From contig OY856409.1 in assembly GCA_963693085.1 (NCBI GenBank), forward strand, positions 1,621,101,211-1,621,165,210: DNA of 64,000 nucleotides, read 5' to 3'. Position numbers and translations under genes: made by a program. The stretch comes from Alisma plantago-aquatica (taxonomy: Eukaryota > Streptophyta > Magnoliopsida > Alismatales > Alismataceae). Below the pieces are notes generated by a model. That model saw only the letters and a list, made by a program, of their open reading frames with translations. It had not been told where the DNA came from and ran no database searches. Every line of letters begins with the position of its first letter. Position 1 is the first letter of the stretch. This document shows, one piece after another, positions 34,031 through 45,285 of the stretch.

Positions 34031-35110
34031 GTTTATACAATGTGTTCAATAGCTTTCAGCAGGAGTAAAGCATGGATCCTACTGGGTATAAACTGTGAGA
34101 ATTCTTTAAACTATGGACTTTTATAAACCAACTGGTTAATTATATATAATCTCACACATTGGTGTGAGAATTGATCTGTGCCTTAGGTTAAGGAGCTTAT
34201 TGAGATTAACCAATTGTATGTGTAGTATGCCCACATTACTCTGCCCTACTGGTTAATTATATATAATCTCACAGTTTAAGAAACCTTTATAGGTTTCTAA
34301 CAAAGCTCTAAAATTCTAGGAATGAAACCTAGAATGTATATAGGTCCAGTAATGTGGGTGTTTCATGTGAAACACATTTCTAGAATGAAATTGTGACACA
34401 AATAAATTCTATATCTTATATTAAGTCCATAGGTTTAGCAGGTGTAAACACATTTCTGTGAGAATATATACCTTAGGTTTAGAGGTGTTCATATAGGTAA
34501 TATTGAGACTTTTATAAATAGTTTAATATAAACACAGTGTTATACAATGTGTTCAATAGCTTTCAAAAACCACCAGTGTTATACAATGTGGATCAAACAA
34601 CAATGTGTTTATACAATGTGGATCAAACAACAATGTGTTTATACAATGTGTTCAATAGCTTTCAGCAGGAGTAAAGGATGGATCCTACTGGGTATAAACT
34701 GTATATACAATGTGTTATTATAGGTCATATTAGCATATATAATAAATTATCCTTAACACAGATAATTCTTAAACTGCTGGACCTATATAGAAATGACCTA
34801 GAATGTGTTTCACATGAAACACCCACATTACTGGACCTATATACATTCTAGGTTTCATTCCTAGAATATAATATGCTGGACTTTCCACATTACTATATCT
34901 TGTCCCCTCATTTAATATGCTACACATTGTTGTTTGACCTATATAAGGTGTATACATTACTATATGACATGTTGGTTTTATCATAATAGACTTTTACAAT
35001 GACAATTCTAGGATAATAGTTTAAGCCAGTTTCCTTTCTAGTAGCTTTCACATGATATCCTTTAACTTATGATAATTATCCTTAACACAGATAATTCTTA
35101 AACTGCTGAG
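34030..35110. repeat. Patchwork of direct and inverted repeats
   Basis: Short segments recur here in changed order and orientation. ACAATGTGTTCAATAGCTTT occurs about four times (near 34038, 34544 and 34637, among others). TTCAGCAGGAGTAAAG with its flank occurs near 34058 and 34662. AACACAGATAATTCTTAAAC occurs near 34755 and 35079. CTGGTTAATTATATATAATC occurs near 34131 and 34249. An inverted pair of about 70 bases lies at 34313-34384 and 34799-34868 (AATGTATATAGGTCCAGTAA and its reverse complement). No coding frame. Confidence 0.8.
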
Positions 35111-35149
35111 TAGTCCCTTGTATATATTCACATTACAAAGAAACAATGT

Positions 35150-36100
35150 CTTAATACTTAGACTACTCAGGTGAGCATACAAAAAGGTGAAAAGACACTT
35201 CTCAATACCACATGGATAAACTGTATGTGGTTGTAGATGGTGTTAACATCATTTTGGTCTTGGTTCCATGCATTCCAAATACCACCAGTGAACCCTTGTA
35301 CTTTAATTAGATGGAAATTGTTGAAACCCAATCTCTTGACTGTGTAGTTAGATTGCTTTCCACTGATCCTTAGTTCTAGAGTAGAAACCACTCTAGGTTT
35401 CTAATGTATACACATTTCCTTTTAAGCTTCAATAATCACGTCATGCCAGTGTCACTTGCATTTTAACATAATAAATACATAAAAATAAAGATTGAAATGT
35501 GAATGGCAAGGTTATACCTTGGGATTGCTATCCCACTCCATATTCATAGTAGACTCACCTTCATTTGTCTTGTCCTTTTTTCATTTTACAATATTTGTGA
35601 ATGTGTGGATATTTTATAGCACGTCTTGGCTTCACCTTTCTTCTAGTAGTTTGTATTTTAGTTACAAGTTGTGGTTCAGCCTCAACCTCAACTTCCATTT
35701 TGGTTTCTTCTATCGACTGCTTTTCTATACACCCCATTACAACCTGATTTCTTTATGGTGTCCCCATATTATGTGCATGATTGGTATCACTTGCTTTAAC
35801 TCTTCTATCTCAATCCTCTTTGTCTTTCATCCTCATTAGTATGATTCCTGATGTCCTCCAAAACTTCATTTGCACTATTCCTATCATGGTTTACCTTTTT
35901 TCTTCTTCTAGGCCTTCCTTAGCTTGTCATCTACAATAAGGATCTCACCTAACCATGGTTCTTCCTCATTTTGCTATTGTCTTCTTCATCTTCATTGGAC
36001 ATAACCTCATATCTTTCACTCTCCATCCTTTGAGCCCCGCCAAAAACATGTTATCATGCTACATATGTCCCATACTTGGAGATAACTTATTAACTCTTGT
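35150..36100 (-). pseudogene. LINE fragment (ORF1 end and endonuclease start)
   Basis: Read on the minus strand, 35391-35167 encodes LELRISGKQSNYTVKRLGFN and then GFTGGIWNAWNQDQND. It aligns with the endonuclease start of the LINE at the left edge of the window (LEPRISG...GLSGGIW). Further upstream on the same strand (to about 36.1 kb) an acidic and then basic stretch (RRKVKPRRAIKYP) resembles the end of a LINE ORF1. The rest of ORF2 is missing. It lies inside the CACTA element. Confidence 0.75.
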
Positions 36101-38250
36101 TGATTATGTTATCTTTGCTTGACAACATTGTATGGCATTACAACTATAATATTTGTCTGCTATTTACTCCATACTTAAAAAAATAATTTTGGAGCAAAAT
36201 ATTATCATTACTATTTAGGAAGTAGTAAAAAAATATGATAGCTTAGCAAATTTGGTCAACACACTATACACTTGTCCTATGTGGGTAAATAACATATTAT
36301 TGTATGCATATGAGATGAATATTGAAATTTAATGAGAAAGCTTGTTTAGGTCATTAATTATCTATTCACACTTGGCACTGACAAGATGACCCTCTACCCA
36401 TGTACACTTTGATCTTTATTGTTGTTATTTTCTTCTTCAAAAACCATATCGTTGGTTGGCACATCTCAAGACCAACAAACTAATGTCATTTGGTGAAATA
36501 CATCAATCTAGAACTGTTGTTTTGGATTTTCAGAATGTTGGCCTGGTGAACATAGAAAATCTCATCCTACAAGCCTTTCAAAATAGTGTGTTGTTGAAAT
36601 ACATCAAACCAGAACATAGGTTAGTGTAATTCAAGACCAACAGATCGACATCATTTGGTGTGACACGTCAATCTAGAACCATTGTTTTGGAATTTCAATG
36701 TGTCCTAGTGATGATAGAACATCCCATCCTACAACCCTTTATTAGTTTAAAGGATTGGTTGTACCTATGAGTTGAGCAAGGGTTATCTCTAAAACAACAT
36801 GTCAAAAAATTGATGCAACATGCAGCGTCCTTACACATGTAAATTTTGTTTTCTTTGTGAATCTTATCCCACTTTTCTTCTCTAAAAACAGGTAGCTGGG
36901 AATCTGCACTTGGTCCATCTCTACAAGCTTTTTGGGTGGGGGATGGAAAACAACCATGTTATCTATGCCTTTATTATGTGTTCTGACCACTTTGACTATA
37001 TATGTGGTTGTTCTAGATACAATTATGGTTATCTCAGTTGACACCAATGGTGTTTGTTCAAACTACTTTACTTCCACCTTTGGCAAGTAGCCAACATCCA
37101 TTACAATCTTTGTAGAGGAGGGACATCATGTTGGGGTCGAGCATCAAGCTCTTACACAATGCTAACTGTAGCATCATTGGAGGTACACAAGAAAAAATAG
37201 TGTTTTGTAATCATATATTTAAGGTCATCTAGTATATTATAGCTACGAAGGTTTGGTCTTTAGGTTAATTTCTAGTTGTATAGACTATGAATATTTCCAT
37301 AATGTTTTCTCTGTTTGTATATATGTCAATTATATATGAATAAATGTACCAATAAAAAGTTCATATCATGTCAGTGATGCACTTTCATAAATAAATGAGA
37401 AACTACAATGTGAGCATTTAGTTTAATGGAACACCATGTGATTTGTTTAGCAAAACATCCATTAAATGTTACCATTTTCCTCTGCTTCAATAGTCGAGGC
37501 ATTGAGGTGTAAAATTTGTCATTTGAAATTAATGGCACAATGGTGTTGAAGATGTTACTATTCATCCCTGCTTTGCCTACCTTGGGTGCAATCACGTATG
37601 GAACCTAATTGATGAATATAACATTCTAAATCAATTTCTTTTTAGGTTATTGTTTCAGCTATAATATAGTGTTAGCAATAGCTGATTCGTAACATTGATG
37701 TTATCAGTAGATGAACTACTCTTGTTGTGATTATGAACTAGTGAAATCAATTCATATTATAATTATTATTAAGTCAACCTGTAAAATACTTCACTATTTC
37801 TCCAATCCGAAAGTTGCAAGTTGAAGAACAATTAATGTGTCTAGGAAATATTTCATTGAGAACATTTAGAGATTGATAAAAAAATTCTGTTGTCTCGATA
37901 ATTATTAGGAATATAAGGGTTTCCTTGGAAGCTAAGAGTCCATTCGTGTGCATGTCCCAATCCATTTGTGAAGTGAATGGAGTGGCTCTAATCACTAATT
38001 TCTATAAGGTACTTGCTTGGTTTGTACTGGGTGTACTGATATGTGGTTTCTTACTCACACTTGATTCTATTGGTTTTGTATTTCTGTCATTCATTTTCCT
38101 CAATTATTTTAGTGGATATGGGGTCGTATAAATCATTTATATAAAATAGTTTCTTTGACGATCCATTTTCCATTTGTAACAGATTAATACAAAAATATAT
38201 GTAAGGCGTATCTCTTTGAAGTTGGATTGGACTATGCACTGAGTATTGTG
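36101..38250. other. CACTA interior with a 165-bp duplication
   Basis: No recognisable gene. A diverged tandem duplication starts with CAAGACCAACA at 36467 and 36632; the copies share CATTTGGTG, ATCTAGAAC and TTGTTTTGGA further on. Short frames near 36.8-37.6 kb on the minus strand have no family motif. Confidence 0.45.
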
Positions 38251-38254
38251 GATG

Positions 38255-38514
38255 GAAAACTAGCTCATTCACGTGACAAGAGAGATCAGCTGGTTACATA
38301 GAAACTAATATTTGGAGGCCTTGCATTGATGAAGAATACTCAAGTACCCAACCGTATGAGGCATGACATTGACGGAAAACTAGCTCATTCACGTGACAAG
38401 AGAAGAATACTCAAGTACCCAACCGTAAGAGGCCTGGCATTGACGGAAAACTAGCTCATTCACGTGACAAGAGAAGAATACTCAAGTACCCAACCATAAG
38501 AGGCCTGGCATTGA
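38255..38514. repeat. 71-bp minisatellite
   Basis: The unit begins GGAAAACTAGCTCATTCACG at 38255, 38374 and 38445. The last two units are 71 bases apart and nearly identical. The first contains an extra insert of about 48 bases after GTGACAAGAG. Each unit ends in a GGCCTGGCATTGA-type block. Confidence 0.9.
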
Positions 38515-38847
38515 TGAAGAGCACCACATCATTTGAAGGAATATGGAGACATTATAGATCTTAAGAGTTTCTAGCATGATATGTTGATTATCATCGATCT
38601 CAAATTTTAGAACCATATGTATTTGTTATTTATATCAATGTTGAGCACGCAATGTATGGATAATATTTTTCTTCATTAACATAAATTGGTTTGAAGTGAT
38701 TTAACATTTTTATGTGTCATTTTGGTGTTGAAACTTCTTATGATGTCATGTGACTCTTATAAAAATATTGTTTGAGGTTATTTATACAAAGTTTTAATTT
38801 AAAATTAATTAACATGCAACAAATCATTCAATAAATCAATAACTAAA

Positions 38848-39190
38848 TCATTTACAGTAATCCCTCAAAAATATATCAATGAAGGTCTTTAGTCCCTCAA
38901 AAATGAGATCCAGATTGGCCATCACAATTGCATTGATGACGACCACATAACCCCTCAAAAATAATATTAATGAAGGCATTAGCCCTTCAAAAATATATTC
39001 TCCAGGACCATCAAGTCCTTCAAAAATGTATTTATGAGAACTAAACATGCCCTCAAAAATGTATTTATGAAGGCTAAATAGTCCCTCAAAAATGTATTTA
39101 TGAAGGTTAAATAGGCCCTCAATATAACATTCTTGAGGGTCAGTTGGTCCCTGACAATTCTATTCATGAGGGCCACTGGTACTTGTCACG
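38848..39190. repeat. Subterminal repeats at the right end of the CACTA element
   Basis: Units of about 35-40 bases built on CCCTCAAAAATGTATTTATG repeat at least seven times, ending with diverged GAGGGCC forms towards the terminus. In CACTA elements such subterminal repeats are the binding sites of the element's own DNA-binding protein. The open minus-strand frames across them (YIFEGL repeats) are a by-product. Confidence 0.8.
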
Positions 39191-39315
39191 TGAGTTCTCT
39201 TCACGGACCATTTGTGAGGGCCAGACTCACAACCATCCCTATTTGTGAGGGCCTGTAGAGAGGGGTTTGTGACAGGACTCACTCATAAATAATGGCCCAA
39301 TTTTTACTAGTGAAA

Positions 39316-40800
39316 AGAACTACTACGCACATGCGATGTCCTGGTTGTCCTGAGTGACCGAGGATGGAGCTTGTTTTCCTGGGTCAAACATCTTTTCAAT
39401 TTCAGATCTACGTTCACATTTAGTATACACTGTGGCGGGTTTATGAGTACCTGAAAGTAAAAATAGACAAAAGTGAGAACAAAATACATACACTTATGCA
39501 TTAACAAGTCTATGGTTCCCGAGTCAGAAGACTTAGGTTTCTCTCAACATTTTGGTCTTGCATCTGATCAGTGACTTTTATGTGGTAGTTTATCAGGTTT
39601 CCAATAAATATTAAACATATCCTATACAATACCAATTTGAGAATATTAGGTCATTTGTATACTCTTATGTAGTGTACCATTATTTTATCCAACTAAAAAG
39701 AAGAAGATAAGATTAGAGTTAATGGACAATTATATTATGGGTAAGGTATGTTAGAAGTGAAAAATATATATGTCAAAATTTATTTTGACAAATTGTACCA
39801 AACATATTGTCAACAAACAAAAAGATAAACACTAAAAAGAGAAGCAACAGATGGAAGCAATAATATTTGTATTTTAGTTTAGCAACATCATAGTGTGGAT
39901 GTATCACGTTGGAGTGATAATATCATCCTTTGTTTTCAATCTTGATTGTTTCACACTCTCAACCCTAATTACCACAAAAGGAGAGCACGAGCTATGAAAG
40001 GACCAAAACAAGTTGCATGTTCTTACCCAGAGTTGTTTCAATTACTAACTATATCTTGTGAATCCTAAAAGGTTATATGCACCACAACAATGTGAGTTAA
40101 CTCATACTGTTGTGGTGCATATAATCTTTTAGGATTCACAAGTCATAGTTAGTAATTGAAACAAATGAAGGTAAGAACATACACTTCTTCCGATCCTTTC
40201 ATATATAATAAGACAAGATCCAATCTTTAATTTGAAAGACTCAATCTTAAATTGAGAATCTAAAGATTAGAGAATACACTAAACTCCTCCTACAACCTTT
40301 CATGTAGTCCTTATCAAAATATAAAAAGGCTAATTTGAGTTTAAAAAATCTTAAAGAGAACATTACATAAAAAGATCAATTTGAGTTCAACAACCTAAAA
40401 GATAAAATTACATCAAATTTAATTGCGCTAAAACAATACCTCTCATAGTATTTCCTATGATGTATATATTACAGTGCAATGACTAATTATCCAAATCATG
40501 AATGAATTTTTGTGCAGTAAATATTATTTGTAATATAGAATTTCTTTTGTTAGTCTATGTAGAAAAGAAATTCGTTGGTCTTATGTTTGTTATAAAGGAA
40601 AGAAGGGTCATGTTATGCAATTCAGCATTGTTGCCTTTTCGTTGGAAATCCCGACAAAGAGTACAAAGTCTGAAAATGATGCTTCATCTGACGTATTGTA
40701 TCAGTTTTTTTTTCAAGAGAAACAGATAGTGTTATCTTTAGCATTGGTTCTTTAAAAACAACTGTCATGGCTTGACTAGCTAAAAAACACATGTTGTATT
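39316..40800. other. Gene-free stretch with a foldback repeat
   Basis: The first 240 bases duplicate sequence left of the CACTA element (from CACATGCGATGTCCTGG). A foldback repeat lies at 39991-40203. The rest is AT-rich and without a recognisable gene. Confidence 0.7.
39991..40203. repeat. Foldback element (long inverted repeat)
   Basis: Nearly identical inverted arms of 57 bases, 40033-40089 and 40108-40164, surround an 18-base loop containing GAGTTAACTC. The arms include GTGAATCCTAAAAGG and GCACCACAACA and their complements. Weaker pairing extends outwards to about 39991 and 40203. The structure is that of a MITE or foldback element; its transcript would form a long hairpin. Confidence 0.85.
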
Positions 40801-43500
40801 TTTTTTTATCGTTGGACGCCTCTCAAAGCAATTGACACCATATATCGTCTGCGAAAATAAAATTTTACATCAATTTTTTACAAGACATTCATTTGTCTAT
40901 AAAACCCTACATCGTTTGTTCTTTTATAAAATCTCACAGTATAAAGAGGTCCATATGGCATCTGTCAGAAAAAATTTTCCCAACCCCAATTGGTTTTCTC
41001 GTATGTTGTATCTACAATGACTGAGGAGAAAGGTTTACGCACCATGTGTCATGCGGAAAATTTTCACCCCCAATTGGTATTTCTCGTGGGTTGTCTTCAC
41101 CATAACTTATGACATATGTAATGCTGAATTGCATTTGGGATACATAGTTAGGCATCATTTTGCTATATACATCTGATGATAAAGTCAACTTTTTTCCATC
41201 AGTGTTTTTAGTTAAACCAATGAAGAATATTTTAGGGTGTCAGTTCTTTAATTAACCTATAGGGAATGTATTAACTCCACAAGAAACCCCTCTTTCCCCT
41301 ACCCGTGTTTCTCTGAATTTAGGCTTTAGTCATTTTTTGGCGATTCCAGCTGCTACCCGACACGTCCACTGTCGCTGCTACCGCTCCTCCGACAATTCCA
41401 ACTACTGCTCGCCTCTTCTCTACTGCCGCCACTGCTGCTACTAATGTTGTTGCTCTCTGGCAACGTTCATCGTCGCTGTTGCTACTCCACTGGTGATTCC
41501 TCCTGCTACTGCCACTACTTCTCCATCTTCTCAAGCCGCAGTCACAACCGCTACTCTCTCCTCTGTTCAACAAGGTAGGTTAGCGAGTTCTTTTTCTTTG
41601 CGTTATTAACCAATGCATGTATAAGCATGAACAAATTGCTCTGTGAAACTGCAAATGGCTCATTAAATCAACTCTATGAGACTGTGAATAACTCTATGAA
41701 TGATGTATTTGATTAGAGTTAAAAATTATGTGTAAATCCTAATATGTTGTTTGCCTAGATTTAATTTGATTGTGTTGAATTATATGATTGTGATGAAAAT
41801 GCAAGTATGTAACTATGTATTTAATTAGAATTGAAATTTATTTGTAAAACCTAATATGTCCTTTCCTTAGATTTGATTAGATGTGATGATTTATAAACCC
41901 AAAAAATATTTTAAAGTAATATATTTAATTAATTGTGATGAATTATAATGTGAATGTGATGAACTATAAACCCTAAAAATGCATATATGGGATATCGATT
42001 CAAAGATTTTGAACCCTTAATTTCAAACGGTGTCATTGGCCTAGAAACCTATCTGAGATTTACTCATTAGGAGTAAATCTTGGATAGTCTCTGATTTGAG
42101 ACTGTTCTTGAGCACTTTATTTCACTTAAGATGTAAGTCTATAATTCATGTTTGATTTCAATAAATTTTGACAATATTTACCCATTTATTCTCGACTTAT
42201 GTCGGTAGATATTTGACCATCTACATTAGTGTACTTGGAGAACCGCGAAAAAATACTAGCAAAATTTATTGAAATTAAACACGTATTATACACTTACTAG
42301 TGATTGGGCATGCACAAATTACATGATGTTGTACATGAAGACGATTGTCACTCATGCAAAACAAAACAAATGAAATGTATTGAGAATGTAAGTTATTAGT
42401 CCTGGATCATATTAATAAAGTAGTATCGTCTGACAATATAAACAATCAAATCTAATTAGAATTACTTCTCGCTCTCTTTGTATTTTTTTAAAACTACTAA
42501 ACCTGATACATTGGATTAGCTGAATGACCTAGGCGAATAGTGGGAAGACTGCTTCATCAAACATGTAGACTTGAACGATGAATGAGAGGGTTGACATTTT
42601 TGTAGATCAAACTTTGATGTTAGATTTTTGTCTATTACATTATTATACACTATGGACATAAAATTTGAGATGACAACTGATGTTGATATGTATTTGCGTG
42701 TGTGAATTGAATGTGAAGTGCATACATGTGTGTGTGAATTGAATGTGAAGTGCATGAGAAAGAGAATAATGTGTATTTTTTCATATGTACAAAATTGAAT
42801 GTGTGACTTAGAAATGAATCAATTGAGTTGTGAGTTCATGGATATGTGTGTGTATTTGAAGTGAAAATGATAGAAATGTTGATGTTTGCTGGCATGTTTG
42901 TGCCTATTGTATCATATGCATTGTGGTATTATATACATACATATATATATATGTATATTATATATATATATTTATAAATACACACACATCTTTTTCTTAT
43001 AGGTTTGGCAGTATGTTGTTAAGAAACAATTCGTACAGAGACCTGTAGTTCTTCATAACTTGTAGTTCTGAAGAACTGTAAGAAACAAATAGGCTAGCAA
43101 CTAGACAACAAGTCTGTAGATCTACTATATAAAAATATACATTTCTCATTGGTTATTTATAAATAACCAATTATATATACATTCTATGTCGGTTATTTAT
43201 AGTAAACCGATAAGGTATACCTAAAATTTTTATTGTTCAACCACTGATAAAACTGACATCACGATATTTGCAGGTTAGCTTAAAAACATGAGTTTTTGTC
43301 CTAATAACTGATGGTGATAGGTCAAAAGAGACCACAAATTCACCACTCACTACGTATTATGTCATCAATTTTACTATAACATGGAACCGATGATAAAAAT
43401 ATTATCGACGAAGAATGACTTGAGTTTTAGCGTCGTCAGTTGGTCATTGATTTTTAACTGACGTTGTGTGCCTAAAATAATTCATATATCTGTAGTATTT
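40800..43500. mobile_element. Decayed CACTA derivative without transposase
   Basis: Several blocks match the intact CACTA element at 52423-62049. A GC-rich exon-like block (41330-41575) is followed by GTAGGT. CATTAGGAGTAAATCTTGGATAG at 42046-42078 occurs also near 54028. Terminal-type GTCGGTTATTTATAG...AACCGAT hairpin units occur at 43185-43215 and 43430-43470. The end near 43490 (ATCTGTAGTA) resembles the complement of CACTACTACAGA. The transposase genes are absent. The left end could not be fixed. Confidence 0.65.
42920..42990. repeat. TA-rich microsatellite
   Basis: ATACATACATATATATATAT and following TA runs, ending in ACACACAC. Confidence 0.85.
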
Positions 43501-44500
43501 TCTCATCTTAAATTGGTATCTAAGTATAAGTGTATAGTACTTGATTGAAAATAATAGATTTTTTTGAAGAAATGTGATGTCACATTGAGAAAGAAAATAG
43601 AAGATTAAATTTGAGTAGATAGGTAATTATGTTACTAGTGGAAGAAAAAATATATAAATCAACAGCTATTTTAACTAATGTCATATTAGACACAATGTTA
43701 AGGATGAAGAACAATGTCTCTGAAAAAATAAGTATAAAATAAAAGTAATAGTAATTAATTTCCAATGTCAGCAATGTCATCACATGGATTCTTCCTGATG
43801 TCATGTCAGAGTGTCAATGCCTCATTCTCCCACTTTTGTGACGCCAAACTCCTGGCCTTAGTAACGACAAAAAAATGATGCAAGCTTAAAAGTTGATGAG
43901 TCAACTACCACTTGACGATGCATAAAACTTTATTAAAAACACAAGGTCTAATTAATGATTCAAAATCCTAAAAAAGGCATCATCTCTTCTCATGAACTTT
44001 CATATATAGAAACATAGAAACTAATTATAATCCAAACATTAAAAGACAATGTACACATTTAACATTTCCTATGGCCTTTGGTAGAACTTTATTAGATTAA
44101 AAATGACTAATTTACCTTAAATTAAATGGTAAATGATATTCACTTATATACTCTAGCACAAATTCCTTATAGAACAAATACACAATTGAAACAATGCCTC
44201 CTACTATCTTCCTTTATAATAACGTATCAATTAGAATTCAAATCTACTTTATAATTTGGAAAAATAGAAGAATAAAAAATTGCAGAGTCTTTCACAGTCT
44301 TTTTTGTATTGTGTAGAATGATATCTATATCAATACCCTATAAATAAAGGCAAGTGAAGGGCCAACGTGGATTCTTTCTGCACCACCTATCATGTTGGTT
44401 GCTAAAGCGTCATTCCTGACCTGTCATTTTAACTCACAATATAAATCCCTCTAATCAACCTACAACATTTGTTTTTTTTTTCATTTGTGTAAGTTTCTGT
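43501..44500. other. Gene-free stretch
   Basis: AT-rich, many stops in all frames, no recognisable protein or repeat. Confidence 0.6.
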
Positions 44501-44507
44501 CATTGAA

Positions 44508-45285
44508 ATCATGTTTATTCAAGTAAATGAATTCTAGAGGTATGTTTGGATGCTTCATGAGAATGTATGCCAAATCTGTCTATATGATTCAACAACACAA
44601 TTAGGTGCTTCTGCGTGCTATCCATGTATTTGAGTAGTCTGTTTGCAAGCTTAGCGGTCCAATGTTTTTGTCTGATTACTTGCACTTGTTGATTTTTAAC
44701 TTCATTTTTTTAATTGTTTTTATCATACATTAACTTTATCAAATCCATGTTTATCCAAGCAAGTGGATCTTCCTAGCATGTTTGTATGCTTCAAGAGAAC
44801 TCCAAGAGATATTTCAACATATCTCAATAACACGTCTATGTGCTTCACCATTTTGTATGTGTACTTTAGAAGTCTATTTGTGAGATTAAGGGTCCAGTCT
44901 ATTTGGTTTCTTACCTCTTTTAAAGTAGTGATAGTTTCGGTAATTCTATATTATACTTAGTGGGAGCTAGTCAACCATCTATTGATCTAGTTATTCTCTT
45001 TTCATGGGCATAAACAAATTAGTGTGTGTAATAAGGGAAGCATGGATAATTTTGATAATATCACAATACATGTTAATAGAAGTTAACTGACAATTAATCA
45101 AATTTTTTCTCTTCTGAAGGATTTTGTGTAGATTATTATGAAAATCAGATTGATCCTTGTAGCATGCATTTTTTCTTCAAGAGAAGTCTATTTTTTTGTC
45201 TACATGTTTCAATAGCACTTCTACATGCTTCACCAATTTGTCTACATACTTGAGTAGCTTGTCTATAACCTCATTGGTCCAATGG
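44508..45285. repeat. Diverged three-copy repeat
   Basis: A unit of about 150 bases recurs three times, starting near 44508, 44747 and 45140. Shared blocks in order are CATGTTTATNCAAG, GCATGTTTGTATGCTTCA, CAATAACAC...TGCTTCACC and a final AGTCTGTTTG...GGTCCAAT. The third copy lacks the first block. The copies are about 240 and 400 bases apart. No protein is encoded; the origin is unknown. Confidence 0.7.

Larger units (their letters stand above)
28962..39312. mobile_element. CACTA element with captured gene exons (non-autonomous)
   Basis: The left end CACTACAAAAAATTTGGCC (28962) and the right end, read on the other strand as CACTAGTAAAAATTGGGCC (39312), are matching CACTA termini. Both are flanked by AAA (28959-28961 and 39313-39315), a 3-bp target duplication as expected for this superfamily. 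Subterminal repeats built on CCCTCAAAAAT lie near the right end. No TNP2 or Transposase_24 frame is visible in the 10.35 kb, so it depends on another element for movement. It contains arginyl-tRNA synthetase exons, a GC-rich block, a LINE fragment and several repeat patches. Confidence 0.9.

Noticed and set aside
38848..39176. Minus-strand frames with repeated YIFEGL and INTFLRDYL peptides
   Set aside because: They are translations of CACTA subterminal repeats.
42920..42990. Replication origin or promoter in the TA-rich tract
   Set aside because: It is a plain microsatellite without flanking signals.
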